In this document: in pieces, positions 16,002 through 24,996 of the stretch
Layout of the letters: each line of letters opens with the position of its first letter
How positions within the stretch are numbered: the stretch's first letter is position 1
NCBI GenBank assembly: GCA_965261925.1
Contig: OZ253486.1
Location: forward strand, 1,798,001 to 1,862,000
Direction: 5' to 3'
DNA from: Bin87 sp965261925
Lineage (GTDB): Bacteria > Chloroflexota > Dehalococcoidia > Lucifugimonadales > UBA3495
Length of the DNA stretch: 64,000 nt
The notes under the pieces: generated by a model
Database searches by the model: none
Told to the model about the DNA's origin: nothing
The model's input: only the letters and a program-made list of their open reading frames with translations
Position numbers and translations under genes: made by a program

Positions 16002-16490
16002 TCAATAGGGGTTCTCAAAGTGTAAATGGACTGGAGCAAGTTGGTCTATGGCGTACCAGTCTGCTACTTCTGCATCCTGGCAATAGGCCAAACGCTTGCC
16101 GATATCGCTGAGCAAGTTTCCGATTTCAACGCCCATGAATTTGGGAGAAAAGGGGGTCAGGGCATATTGGGCGTCACGGAGCTTAGCTGTCCCTCCGTGG
16201 CGGTTATGTCGCTCCAGGTGCAGGAGGCCAACCGCCGCCTTGATCAGTCCATGGTAAAACAAGCGCAGGGGATACCCTTCGGGCAGCCAAAGTTCTTCCA
16301 GGGTTTCGTGACATTGCCAGTATTGTGCTCGATTGAACTCGCGTATCGCTTGCCCAAACTTGGCCGGTGGATCGGACGCTACCGGCAAAAAGGGAGGCAG
16401 TCCCTCTTGGTGCAGCAATTTTATCCAATCAAGGTCCAGTTTCTGCCTTTCCCCCTTGGCAGCATACTTGGGCAGGTCGCCAGTCGACAC
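16002..16490 (-). CDS. DUF309 family protein
   Basis: The protein has 162 residues from GTG 16490, which is preceded by AGGAGG. An in-frame ATG at 16508 lacks a ribosome site. The core is the DUF309 signature: 'FNRAQYWQCHETLEELWLPEGYPLRLFYHGLIKAAVGLLHLERHN' with the CHExLE helix, then a second helical hairpin. The family's function is unknown and metal or substrate binding by the conserved His/Glu is only suspected. It forms a two-gene operon with the SagB-like enzyme downstream. Confidence 0.85.
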   Translation of the reverse strand: MSTGDLPKYAAKGERQKLDLDWIKLLHQEGLPPFLPVASDPPAKFGQAIREFNRAQYWQCHETLEELWLPEGYPLRLFYHGLIKAAVGLLHLERHNRHGGTAKLRDAQYALTPFSPKFMGVEIGNLLSDIGKRLAYCQDAEVADWYAIDQLAPVHLHFENPY

Positions 16491-16777
16491 AGAACCTCCT
16501 TGCATCAAGCCTAATGTACCAGTCCGTCTTGTCTTGATTTGTGTCTTCTACCCCCTGATGTCGGTCGGGACAATACCGTTACACGGCCCAGGAGCAGGCG
16601 CTCGCTAGGCCCATTTTGATGCCCTTAGCGTTGCGACGTGGTCAGCCAACATTACGCTCCGAGCGGCCGCGGAGCCCAAGGATTTTCCCGATGCCTCCTG
16701 TTCCAAGCGTACTCCTTCGGCCACGGCATCGTAGACGGCCAGACCGATCAGATTGCCTACCAGGGTGGATGTGCCGC

Positions 16778-17240
16778 CTACTGAGAAAAGACGCCACCGC
16801 GGGTGGAGGCTACGACCATCGCGTCCAAGGAAGTCCCAGTAGCCGTTGACCCTCCCTCGGTCTTTACCCCGGCCTCGAACAACGCCAGAGTTTTAGCCAC
16901 CGTGGCGAGGGGGGCCGATAGCCAGAGCGGCCACTTAGGTCTCCCCTTCGGCGCGTAGGTCGCCACCTGGATCCGATCGTGGTCCAGGCCGGTGATCAGG
17001 CCCACGACCGGGTGCTGATCCCCAGGGCCCGGGCTCGTTCCCGGACGAAGGCTCTGGGTCTACGCAGGGCGTACTCCCGCTGCTCAGGGTCAGCCGGCAC
17101 TCCCGCGCTGAGGATATGGCTGGTCTCTTCGAGGTCGCCCCCTACTGAAGAGCTAACCACCTGGAGCGGGACCTCCGACGCTACCCAGAAGCCCTCGCTA
17201 TCCACCTTGAGCGAGACGCCGTTCATGCCGATGTTTATAT
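16778..17240 (-). pseudogene. Frameshifted remnant of a conserved protein (possibly DUF1177)
   Basis: Two frames carry one homologous stretch. 'DINIGMNGVSLKVDSEGFWVASEVPLQVVSSS', 'LEETSHILSAGVP' (16996-17240) is followed in another frame by 'LITGLDHDRIQVATYAPKG', 'LWLSAPLATVAKTLALFEAG', 'GTSLDAMVVASTRGGVFS' (16778-17005). The wording recalls DUF1177 proteins, from memory only. A dispersed repeat with an IS21-like end begins at 17246 and removes the 5' end. Confidence 0.45.
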
Positions 17241-17245
17241 CCCGC

Positions 17246-17474
17246 TGTCCCGCGTCAACTATATTTGCCGGTCCTGTTGCCTCATTGAGAAATGTTACCG
17301 ACATTCGCTCGCATCTAGCCTCCTGCGGATCCAGCCGCGAAATCAGAGATAGCTGAACACCCTCGTCGGCAAGACCCGCCGCAACGCATCCGCGAACCTA
17401 TTTGGGGCGTTCATCATGCTGGCCCTCCGCCTTATTGATACCCACGTTGGTTCGCGCAATGTTCATTACGTAAA
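17246..17474. repeat. 230-bp dispersed repeat, copy B (229 bp)
   Basis: This copy has the same structure as the one at 6275-6504. The left terminus is TGTCCCGCGTCAAC...TTTGCCGGT (IS21-like), followed by TTGCCTCA, a shared interior, and a right end TATTGATACC...GGTTCGC...CATTACGTAAA. The length differs by one base from copy A. As there, a methylase N-terminal fragment on the minus strand ends at its right border. Confidence 0.7.
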
Positions 17475-17799
17475 TCCGACTGTCAAGGGCGTCAACAAAA
17501 CGGACCACTGTGGCTGTTGACACCTCGACCACGCCACGCTCCGGCTTCTGGCCAGTCTTCGGCTTTCCCCTCTGCACTTGTCGGGTCGAGTAGAGGCCGA
17601 AGTCAGGATGACCGGCACCCTGATCGGCAAGCTCTTGGACACAGAAACCCTTCGGCCTCAGCGCGCCGCCCACAGCGTTCAGCAAGTTGGCCAACGGCAC
17701 GTACAGTGAACGCTCATCAGTGGCGCCACCGGACCTGCGCACCAGGCGTAGGTCGGTGAAGGACGCCTCGACGGCCTGGTTCAGTTTTCCATCCGGCAT
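17475..17799 (-). pseudogene. N-terminal fragment of a type ISP/N6-adenine methylase-like protein
   Basis: From ATG 17799 the fragment reads 'MPDGKLNQAVEASFTDLRLVRRSGGATDERSLYVPLANLLNAVGG', 'GFCVQELADQGAGHPDFGLY', 'PERGVVEV', then loses similarity at the dispersed repeat. This is the N-terminal region of large restriction-modification polypeptides. It is the fourth position of the TerB/ATPase/helicase operon (about 90 bp after the helicase stop, same strand). It is therefore plausibly the remains of that system's modification or nuclease gene. It has no frameshift in the retained part. Confidence 0.6.
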
Positions 17800-17822
17800 A
17801 TCGTCCCATTTACTCCAGCCGG

Positions 17823-17906
17823 TTAGCCCATCTCCGCCATACGCGGCCGTAGTTCGTTCATCATGGCCTCGACAGCGTTCTTAATGCGGTCCTCAGTCAA
17901 AGGCAT
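17823..17906 (-). CDS. 27-residue open frame overlapping the helicase 3' end
   Basis: The ATG at 17906 lies inside the last codons of the helicase gene and encodes MPLTEDRIKNAVEAMMNEL...MAEMG. The position suggests translational coupling. The tail 'NELRPRMAEMG' vaguely resembles the C-terminus of the AbiEii remnant ('DELRPQVEALLGPVG') that also precedes a methylase fragment. It may be a remnant rather than a gene. Confidence 0.25.
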   Translation of the reverse strand: MPLTEDRIKNAVEAMMNELRPRMAEMG

Positions 17907-20103
17907 CATGGCCGATTATGCTCCGCGCCAACTGCGGGATCGCTTGGAGATCGACCAGACTGCTGGTTGCATCTTCAAACAACAGGTCGGGGCTCAGATA
18001 ACGGTGAAACTTCTCAGAAATGGGGCATTCCAGGCCCGACAGCGGTTCGCCGGCCACGTCGTCCGGTGTTTGTTCGGCCAGTGTCTCCAAGGCTGCGACC
18101 AAGGGTTGACCCGAAGATTGGTCCTCCACTTCCAGGAAACCGTCGTGATCTACGGTCTTGAAACCCATGCTTTTGAGCTTTAGCGAAAGCGTGGATGTCT
18201 TAATCGTCCCCGCCCACGTAGCCACCAGGCGACCACTGTCCCCGGTGTCGCAAATGGACCGGCGGTCAAATCCCAAGCGGCGGAACTCGGAGCGCGCATC
18301 TTCCAGCAATTGGGCACCGGTCGCATCGAGATAGGCCGGCATTCCCTTACCGGAGAGTACCACTTTCATCTTTCGTACTACCCCGTCATGGACCAGGCCA
18401 CCGCTGCCGCCAAAGGGAGGAGGCGTACCCGCCCGATCTTGAGTTACCTCGATTACCTTCTCCCGGCTGTGCACCGCGATGATGCGCCAACGCTTGCCCG
18501 ACAGAATGATCGTCATGTCGGGTACGAAAACTCTATCCGCCGGCAGCACGCCAATCTGTTTGCTGCCCAACAATACCCGATAGTCCTCGGACGTTTGGAA
18601 CACGGCGTAGAAGCTGTAGTGCTCCACCAGCTTTTCGCCCAGTGGTCCCAGAAGCAGGTTGCCGTCCGGCGCCTGCTCGACCAGCGCTATCTCGGCAGAG
18701 CCCATCTGCCTGAGCAGGCGGGTAAACTGTTCGGTGGACACCTTCCGAAACGGCCCCTGCCGGCAAAGTGTCTCGTAAAGCCGTTGTGCGGTCGTCCCTG
18801 CATGCTGAGCGATTACCGAGAGGACCTGGTGGGTAAGGGTGGACAGATGAAGGGCCTGAGGAGCCGGCGGTTCACACCACCGATCTCGCAGCAGTTCCAC
18901 CATCGCCACTGACCGCACCAGACCAAGGTGCAAGCGGTCCATGGGGTGAGAAGCGGCATTCGTGCCTCGCTCAATGGTGTACATCCGCAGGACCTTTGGC
19001 TGGCCCCTGCGGCCGGACCGTCCCAATCGCTGCCGGAGAGACGAAACGGAGAATGGAGGACCGATCTGCGCCACGCAGTCGATGCCACCGATATCAATTC
19101 CCAGCTCCAGGGTTGAAGTGCAGATGGCGGTCGCGGTTCTGCTCGATTTGAGGCGACGCTCCACGTCCAGCCGATGCTCCCTGGACAGGCTGGCGTGATG
19201 GGGCAGGAAATCCACCGGCACTTTCGCTTGTTCAGACATTCCCCGCAGGGCATCGGCGTACCACTCTACGTTCTCCCGAGAGCCGGCAAAGACGAGATTG
19301 GGAGTTCCTCGCAATCGTCCAAACAGGTGTTTGGCGACCGCTTTCTTTGACGCTTCGCCATCTCCTTCGGCGCCAGTAACGTACCCACGTATCTGGACCT
19401 TCAATTCACCTCCGTCCACCTCGCTCTCCAGCAAGTCCACAGCATCGGGGTCGCCCGGCCGGAGGTACTCTTTCACCGCATCCATGTCGGCGAGGGTGGC
19501 CGACAACCCCACTCTGCGGATACGACGTCCGACTGCCAATTCCAAACGCGTGAGCAGCGACCGCAGGTGAATGCCCCTTTCATTGTCCAGGAGGGCATGC
19601 AACTCGTCGATGATGATTGCCCGGGCGCCGGCAAACAATGTCGGGATTTCCAACCCCCTCAGCACGAACAGCGCTTCCAGAGACTCCGGCGTGATCATCA
19701 ACACGCCCCGCGGGTTTCTGCGGGCGCGAGACTTCACCCCTTGAGATATGTCGCCGTGCCAGGGATAGATCGGCAACCCGGCTTGAGCGCAGAGGTCTTC
19801 CACCCTACCCAGCTGATCGTTAATCAGCGCTCTGAGGGGCGCCACATACACCAGGTCGAACCCTCCCGGTCCAGGTTCAGTCAGGACCGACGAAATCAGC
19901 GGCAGGAACGCGGCTTCCGTCTTGCCGCCTGCTGTGGGAGCGGCGATAACCAGGTCCCGGTCCCCCGTCAAGAGCGTTGTGATCGCACGCTCTTGGATGT
20001 CGCGCAGTTCAGTCCAGCCCTGGTCCCATATCCAACGGCGGACCGGTTCAGCCAGCAGATCAAAGGCCGACGACGGATTAGAGCTTGAATGAGGCGAGGT
20101 CAT
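17893..20103 (-). CDS. Lhr-like/BrxHI-type DEAD-box helicase
   Basis: The protein has 736 residues from ATG 20103 (GGAG 6 nt upstream); ATGs at 20106 and 20130 are alternatives. Helicase motifs are motif I 'AAPTAGGKTEAAFLP', Ia 'YVAPLRALINDQ', II 'IIIDELHAL', III 'VGLSATLAD', IV-V 'CTSTLELGIDIGGID' and VI 'SSLRQRLGRSGRRG'. A C-terminal Lhr-like region of ~330 residues follows. BrxHI of type 2 BREX belongs to this group. The start overlaps the 3' end of the ATPase gene, and the operon order is TerB, ATPase, helicase. The protein most likely acts as an ATP-driven DNA translocase in a phage-defence complex. Confidence 0.88.
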   Translation of the reverse strand: MTSPHSSSNPSSAFDLLAEPVRRWIWDQGWTELRDIQERAITTLLTGDRDLVIAAPTAGGKTEAAFLPLISSVLTEPGPGGFDLVYVAPLRALINDQLGRVEDLCAQAGLPIYPWHGDISQGVKSRARRNPRGVLMITPESLEALFVLRGLEIPTLFAGARAIIIDELHALLDNERGIHLRSLLTRLELAVGRRIRRVGLSATLADMDAVKEYLRPGDPDAVDLLESEVDGGELKVQIRGYVTGAEGDGEASKKAVAKHLFGRLRGTPNLVFAGSRENVEWYADALRGMSEQAKVPVDFLPHHASLSREHRLDVERRLKSSRTATAICTSTLELGIDIGGIDCVAQIGPPFSVSSLRQRLGRSGRRGQPKVLRMYTIERGTNAASHPMDRLHLGLVRSVAMVELLRDRWCEPPAPQALHLSTLTHQVLSVIAQHAGTTAQRLYETLCRQGPFRKVSTEQFTRLLRQMGSAEIALVEQAPDGNLLLGPLGEKLVEHYSFYAVFQTSEDYRVLLGSKQIGVLPADRVFVPDMTIILSGKRWRIIAVHSREKVIEVTQDRAGTPPPFGGSGGLVHDGVVRKMKVVLSGKGMPAYLDATGAQLLEDARSEFRRLGFDRRSICDTGDSGRLVATWAGTIKTSTLSLKLKSMGFKTVDHDGFLEVEDQSSGQPLVAALETLAEQTPDDVAGEPLSGLECPISEKFHRYLSPDLLFEDATSSLVDLQAIPQLARSIIGHDAFD

Positions 20104-21376
20104 CATCCGCTCCGTCTGCGGCCATTTCATTCTCTTCCGCGCCGGCGTCCTCCTCGGGGTTTACGGAACCGATCAGCGACTGCCATTGGACGCCCGGGTT
20201 CTGGTCCAGCACCGACAGCATGTTCACAAACTCTTTCACCGTGTTCCGAGGCGTTCTGAAGTAGGCGTCGCCGATCCGGTTGGAACAATGCGCCATGAAA
20301 GCGGTCAATGCCTCGTCCGGCAAAGCGTTTCCGTCCTCCTGCATCACCCTGCGGATGTTGGCCAAAAGGACGAACATGTCCTCTGGGGTCAAGTTGGCAA
20401 GCCGTATCACCGGACCCGACAGATCGACCATGCCATCACGCACGAAGGTGTTTTCCGCCAACCGCGACTGGAGCGCCTGGTAGCCGTAGAGACCGCGCCG
20501 GGTGTCCATCAGGAATTCGGGCGTCCCGCCCATGATGAACCCAAGGTTCCGGGCGGTGCCCTGCAGCACGTCGTTCAATATGCGGAGCAGTTGCTCGTAA
20601 TTGGACTGGCGCGCCTGCGATGAGACGATCTTGTACAGGTTCACCATTTCGTCCAGGGAAACCAGCAGGCCGCGGTATCCGGCTTCCCTGACGAAAAGCG
20701 AGAGGAGCTTCACCTGATCGTAGATGCTCGCGTCATCCACGATGGTGCGCACCCCGAGATCCCTGCGAGCGTCTGTCCGCGTGGCATATTCGCCCCGAAG
20801 CCATCGCAGGGCCGCGGATTTAAGCTCTTCGCTCCCGGTGTCGTACCCCTCCCAGTAGCGGGCGATGACGGTGGCGAAATCGTAGCCACCGGTCATCTCC
20901 CGCAGGTGCCCCAGCTTCTCCAGGATAACGTCGCCAACATCCTGTCCCGTGTCGTCAGCGGCGCTGATGACCTGTGTGGCAAATCGCTCCACCACCGAGG
21001 CCATGGCGCCCCCCTCCGGCCTGGAGCGCGTCGCGGTATTGCGGGCCATTTCCGCATACAGGGAACGTGCCTGTCCGCCTGTTCCGTGGAGCCGCCGGTC
21101 CGGCGTGATGTCCGCCGATAGCACCACCAGCCCTTTCTCCAGTGCGACCAGGCGGATCAGGTTCAGGAAAAAGGTCTTGCCCGAGCCGTACTCTCCGATC
21201 ACGAACCGGATTGCCGAACCGCCCTCGCCGATGCGTTCGATATCGCGCACCAGCTCTTCGGTTTCTCTGGCTCGCCCAACTTGAATGTGCCGCAGGCCAA
21301 CCCTAGGTACCACGCCGGCACGGAGCGCCTGGATGATGGTGTCGCGCTCGCGATCTCTAATCTTGGTCGTCACCAT
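20078..21376 (-). CDS. BrxD-like P-loop ATPase (BREX ATP-binding domain, DUF2791)
   Basis: The protein has 432 residues. The N-terminus 'RDTIIQALRAGVVPRVGLRHIQVGR' followed by Walker A 'FVIGEYGSGKTFFLNLIR' is the typical BrxD/DUF2791 opening. Walker B is 'GLLVSLDEMVNLYK'. A sensor-like 'LGFIMGGTPEFLMDTRRGLYGY' and the C-terminal 'NRIGDAYFRTPRNTVKEFVNML' complete the family pattern. The tail is acidic (EEDAGAEENE). The gene starts 7 nt after the terB stop and overlaps the helicase, so translation is coupled. In BREX type 2, BrxD accompanies BrxHI, but here neither PglZ, BrxC nor a complete PglX is present. Confidence 0.88.
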   Translation of the reverse strand: MVTTKIRDRERDTIIQALRAGVVPRVGLRHIQVGRARETEELVRDIERIGEGGSAIRFVIGEYGSGKTFFLNLIRLVALEKGLVVLSADITPDRRLHGTGGQARSLYAEMARNTATRSRPEGGAMASVVERFATQVISAADDTGQDVGDVILEKLGHLREMTGGYDFATVIARYWEGYDTGSEELKSAALRWLRGEYATRTDARRDLGVRTIVDDASIYDQVKLLSLFVREAGYRGLLVSLDEMVNLYKIVSSQARQSNYEQLLRILNDVLQGTARNLGFIMGGTPEFLMDTRRGLYGYQALQSRLAENTFVRDGMVDLSGPVIRLANLTPEDMFVLLANIRRVMQEDGNALPDEALTAFMAHCSNRIGDAYFRTPRNTVKEFVNMLSVLDQNPGVQWQSLIGSVNPEEDAGAEENEMAADGADDDLASFKL

Positions 21377-21383
21377 ATTCTCG

Positions 21384-23633
21384 TTACTCCACAGTCACCA
21401 TTATCTCGGCTTTGATGTTCTGGTTGACTGAAAACCCCTGGCCCTCCTCAAGCAGCAGGTCGTCGAAGTGATCCAAGGACCATTCATTCAAAGTCTCAAC
21501 GGCGCCGGCCGGCATCAACTGGAATTGTCGCGCCAGAGTTTCGTATTCATCTCGTTCCCAGCGGGGCCGCACCAGCAGCTCCCCAAGGAATGCCGAATGT
21601 CTCGCATCCAGACCGGCGAAACCATGGTCGACGTTTTCCGTGGCCTCGGCCATCTCCTCTTCGGGCTCATCCTCTTGAAAGATTGCTCCCAGGATAGAGC
21701 TGACCCGCTCCGTGTTGGCCATCACGGAGGCGATGCGTTCGGCGTCCAGGTTCACCGTGCCGCTGTGATCGGGACAAGGCGGTATGGCGAAACCCTGCTC
21801 CCGGTCGCCGGAAGGCAGAACGGTCACCGGCTCATCCGGAGACGTTAGGTTGTGAATGGCGGAGTAGATCCCATCGGTTTCAAGGCCCAGAGCCCTGAAG
21901 AGCCGCTCAAGGGCGCTCACTTCTTTGGCGCTGACCACGCCGTCCGAAGCTGCCATCACCAGCGCAAACTGCCCCAGCTCCCGAGAGATGTCATCCGGAA
22001 GGTCCTTCACATGACGTCGGAACAGGCCCAGGTCCGGTGGAACCGCCATTATCCAGTCGAGATTTGCCCGCAACCGAGCTCGCTCAGTTTCGGAAAGGTC
22101 CTCGGTATCACCGATCATGGCAATCAACTCGCCGTGTTCGATGGCGGCCAGATCGTCGTCCGCGTGGGCGATAAAACTCCCCACCGCGATGGCAACCAGG
22201 ATGCTCTTGTAGCGATTGCTCACCTCCTCCAATACCGTTATCCCCTCCGGCAACCGAAAAAGCACGACCGGCTCGCCGTATTTCGGGCTCCGCAACGCGA
22301 AACGCGGGTCGGGCGCCATTCCAACCGACAGCCGCGCCATTGCGTCTGCAGCATCCGTCAACCGGCGCTTGGTGATCTTCTCGGGAGGCGCGTTTTCCAG
22401 TTGTTCAATGACCTGGACCACCGGAACGAAACCGCCCGCGTCAATAATTCCCGCGGCCCACCGCCGTAAATCATCAACCTCCTCGCACTGAAACAGCGGC
22501 CAAAGTCGTTGCGGCAACAGTGCGTGGGCCTCAATGGTGCCCCTTCCATCAGGATTGCGTCCGAGAAAACGACTATATTTGTCCAAAGCTTCAGTGGCTT
22601 CGTCCACAATGGTTTTTGCCACGTTGAGAGGTCTGGATATGCGCGAAATGTCGGGAACGTGCCCGATGTATTCTTCAAGATCCGACACAAACTCGGACGA
22701 TGCCGCTCGATACTGGGCGCGAAGGGTGCGTTTGGATACCGGTACCGGTATCCCTTCCGGGAAGCGCTCATCAAGGAGCTGCCCAAACAGCGCCCGGAAT
22801 TCAGGAAACGCGCGCGTTGCCGGCGTGCGTAGCGAATAGTCCGGATGGGCGGCATACCATCGGAGAAGCCAGTCTGCGCCAATCGGCGAACCCTCCCTCG
22901 ACATTCGGCCAATCGTTACGCGCACGCTTAGCGGCAGTTCATAGCCCGATCTTTCGAGGCGTGGTTCGGGTTTGTCTTCATACCCCAAGGTGGCCTGGGC
23001 GGTATCCACAAAAGTGCTCAGATATCCCTTGACCGATCTGTTGTCGCCATATACGCCAAGGAGACGTTCCACTTCGGTAATCAGGAGTTCCTTCTCAGCT
23101 TCGTCTGGTCTATCCATAAAGAACCGGTGTTCGAGACCGTAGAAGTAGAGAAAGACGTATCCGACACTGTATCGCTTGTCCGACCGCCCGCTGGCTAACC
23201 AATCAAGGTACGTCGCCCGTGACTGGGGACCGATCCCCGAATAGCTGGGCCAATACGGCATGCCTTCGCCGGCAAGATCAGCGCCTTCAGCCAAAACAGG
23301 AAGACGCGGATCTATGAAAGGCCTCCTTATCTGCCCCCAGACAGATTGACGTTGCCCTGGGGCGAGGTAAACCATCCCGCCAATGTCCCGGCCCGCTACC
23401 GTCGCAGTGCCGCTAGGCTCAATCCATCGAGCCATGTGGCTACCGACCGAGTTGGCATGGTCCGTCAACGGTATCGCGGCCTGATGAGCGGCATCGTTCG
23501 CCGGACCGGTTTTTCCCATTTCCTCCCGCGGTCCGGCGGGTATCGGAGTTGCGGTGTACGAAACCTCAGGAGCATTCTTTGTGGTGTTGGCACCCTTCTG
23601 TTTCCATCGCTTGAATAATCGGAAGATGTTCAA
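21384..23633 (-). CDS. TerB_N-TerB-TerB_C domain protein
   Basis: The protein has 749 residues. A basic and low-complexity N-terminus (~1-85) precedes the TerB_N domain ('YWPSYSGIGPQSRATYLDWLASGRSDKRYSVGYVFLYFYGLEHRFF', ~120-180). A helical middle leads to a TerB-like segment ('LGQFALVMAASDGVVSAKEVSALERLFRALGLE', ~545-580) and a TerB_C-type end. The start is a TTG (23633) with AGGG upstream. Such proteins are predicted metal- or membrane-linked sensors of stress and phage systems (Ter-associated). As first gene of the operon it is a good candidate for the sensor or scaffold of the ATPase/helicase pair. Confidence 0.87.
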   Translation of the reverse strand: MNIFRLFKRWKQKGANTTKNAPEVSYTATPIPAGPREEMGKTGPANDAAHQAAIPLTDHANSVGSHMARWIEPSGTATVAGRDIGGMVYLAPGQRQSVWGQIRRPFIDPRLPVLAEGADLAGEGMPYWPSYSGIGPQSRATYLDWLASGRSDKRYSVGYVFLYFYGLEHRFFMDRPDEAEKELLITEVERLLGVYGDNRSVKGYLSTFVDTAQATLGYEDKPEPRLERSGYELPLSVRVTIGRMSREGSPIGADWLLRWYAAHPDYSLRTPATRAFPEFRALFGQLLDERFPEGIPVPVSKRTLRAQYRAASSEFVSDLEEYIGHVPDISRISRPLNVAKTIVDEATEALDKYSRFLGRNPDGRGTIEAHALLPQRLWPLFQCEEVDDLRRWAAGIIDAGGFVPVVQVIEQLENAPPEKITKRRLTDAADAMARLSVGMAPDPRFALRSPKYGEPVVLFRLPEGITVLEEVSNRYKSILVAIAVGSFIAHADDDLAAIEHGELIAMIGDTEDLSETERARLRANLDWIMAVPPDLGLFRRHVKDLPDDISRELGQFALVMAASDGVVSAKEVSALERLFRALGLETDGIYSAIHNLTSPDEPVTVLPSGDREQGFAIPPCPDHSGTVNLDAERIASVMANTERVSSILGAIFQEDEPEEEMAEATENVDHGFAGLDARHSAFLGELLVRPRWERDEYETLARQFQLMPAGAVETLNEWSLDHFDDLLLEEGQGFSVNQNIKAEIMVTVE

Positions 23634-23757
23634 GATTATCCCTGCCTTATCAGCCCGTGTTGCATCCTGCGTTTAGGCGCCAACTCGCCCGACACGCTAA
23701 TTCCTGTCTGCCCCGGCGGGTCGAGAAATCCGAGTTGTTGGCAGGTCCTAACCATAC

Positions 23758-24016
23758 CTACCCGACGTACTCGGTGCCAGCCGCGGCGGGCAGGGCACGT
23801 ACCTTTGCCACAAATGGCTGCTCTTCAACGTACTCGGAGCCCAGGGGTTCCAGGGTGGGGCTGCGCAACACCAGGGTCCAGGTCGCTGCCGGAGTGACAC
23901 CGACCATTCACCCGACTGTGGCCGTAGGCCCACACCTCGGCGTTGGGAACATGCTCGCGCAGCAGCGCCTCCAGCTCTTCCCGACAACGGCGGGGCAAGT
24001 CCAGGCGGTCAGTCAT
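23758..24016 (-). pseudogene. MNT-type nucleotidyltransferase, frameshifted
   Basis: From ATG 24016 the reading 'MTDRLDLPRRCREELEALLREHVPNAEVWAYGHSRVNGRCHSGSDLD' is the start of a minimal nucleotidyltransferase with the GSxVNG...SDLD active-site pattern, but with an extra residue (GHS). One extra C after the SDLD codons shifts the frame. The continuation 'LVLRSPTLEPLGSEYVEEQPFVAKVRALP' is readable in the next frame to a stop at 23758. The start overlaps the vapC 3' end. Confidence 0.6.
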
Positions 24017-24425
24017 CAGCTTCTTCGAAGGGGTTCAGCACCGTAACTCCAGTGGGCGCGAAGTCGCGGACGTTGCGGGTGACCACCGTCAAACTGCGGT
24101 GTAGGGCGATGGCAGCAATCTGTAGGTCGGAATTGGTGTAACCTAGTTCCGCGTGCAGAAGACCCCAGCGCCTGGATGCCGCCTCGTCGAACGGAAGGAT
24201 ACGGTCATGGAACGAGGTCGCCACAGCCTCCAGCCAGCGATCCAGCAATTCAGCAAATGCCGGTTGCGTCCTGCGCTGCCGGGCCGCCCCGTACATGATC
24301 TCGCCTACCGTCATCACGCTGATGTACAGACCTTGTGGCGGCTGGTCCTGCAACCACCGGGCAACCGAGACGTGTCGCTCGGGTCGTCGTAATGCCGAAA
24401 CGACCACTGTATCCAGGAGGTACAT
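24009..24425 (-). CDS. vapC: VapC-family PIN-domain toxin
   Basis: The protein has 138 residues and a PIN fold. 'MYLLDTVVVSAL' carries the first acidic residue, 'YISVMTVGEIMYG' the conserved Glu, and 'YTNSDLQIAAIALHRSLTVVTRNVRDF' the late Asp and TRN motif. VapC toxins are Mg2+-dependent RNases, often acting on tRNA. The ATG follows the antitoxin stop with no gap, so the pair is cotranslated. All expected acidic positions are present and the toxin looks functional. Confidence 0.9.
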   Translation of the reverse strand: MYLLDTVVVSALRRPERHVSVARWLQDQPPQGLYISVMTVGEIMYGAARQRRTQPAFAELLDRWLEAVATSFHDRILPFDEAASRRWGLLHAELGYTNSDLQIAAIALHRSLTVVTRNVRDFAPTGVTVLNPFEEADD

Positions 24426-24698
24426 TCAGAAATCGACGGCCCTGGCAGCGTAGTCCCGGGTACGGCAAGGTAGCTCGAAGCCGTCGTCCTCGCTGCCCCT
24501 CGGAATTGCCAGCAGATGGTCCACGAACGAGGGCGTATTCTCGGCATCCCTTTTGCATAGCCGCTGGTATTCTTCGAAGGCCACCACTACCACTACCGGT
24601 TTGCCCCTTCGAGTAACTTCCTGTGGTTCCCCGGTAAGAGCGGCCTCCACCACTGCGCTGAATCGGTTCTTAGCGTCCTGCAATTGCCAAGTGGTCAT
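24426..24698 (-). CDS. Phd/YefM-type antitoxin of the VapC toxin
   Basis: The protein has 90 residues. The N-terminus 'MTTWQLQDAKNRFSAVVEAALTGEPQEVTRRGKPVVVVVAFEEYQRL' is the Phd/YefM DNA-binding domain, and the C-terminal ~40 residues would wrap the toxin. It directly precedes vapC, the canonical order for autoregulated type II modules. Two segments in 24700-24750 could hold the promoter, but no strong operator is evident. Confidence 0.88.
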   Translation of the reverse strand: MTTWQLQDAKNRFSAVVEAALTGEPQEVTRRGKPVVVVVAFEEYQRLCKRDAENTPSFVDHLLAIPRGSEDDGFELPCRTRDYAARAVDF

Positions 24699-24792
24699 CG
24701 CAAACTCCGTCTAGTCTGTCTAGCCTATTATAGCGCAATGCGGGTTTCACGTGGCTTTGGTTTAGGGTTGTTTGAGCACATTGATGAATCCT

Positions 24793-24995
24793 GCATTGCC
24801 TCAAATAAAAAGTTACTGAACTTCTGTCGTACACGATCTCTTGGCGGATCCAAGCACGAAATCGGAGATAGCTGGACACCGTCGTCTGCAAGTTCACTGC
24901 AACGCATCGGTGGAGTTGATGTGTCCGTGCGCTGTTCCGGCGTCCTCCGCCTTATTGATATCCTCAGTGATTCGCCCAACAGCCGTTACGTCAAA
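24793..24995. repeat. 230-bp dispersed repeat, copy C (203 bp, IS21-like terminus missing)
   Basis: From GCATTGCCTCAA to GTTACGTCAAA this copy follows copies A and B, with the shared GGATCCAAGCACGAAATCGG and ACACCGTCGTC blocks, but the 27-bp IS21-like left terminus is absent. It ends 1 nt before the stop of the zinc-ribbon gene at 24997. Confidence 0.65.
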
Positions 24996-24996
24996 C

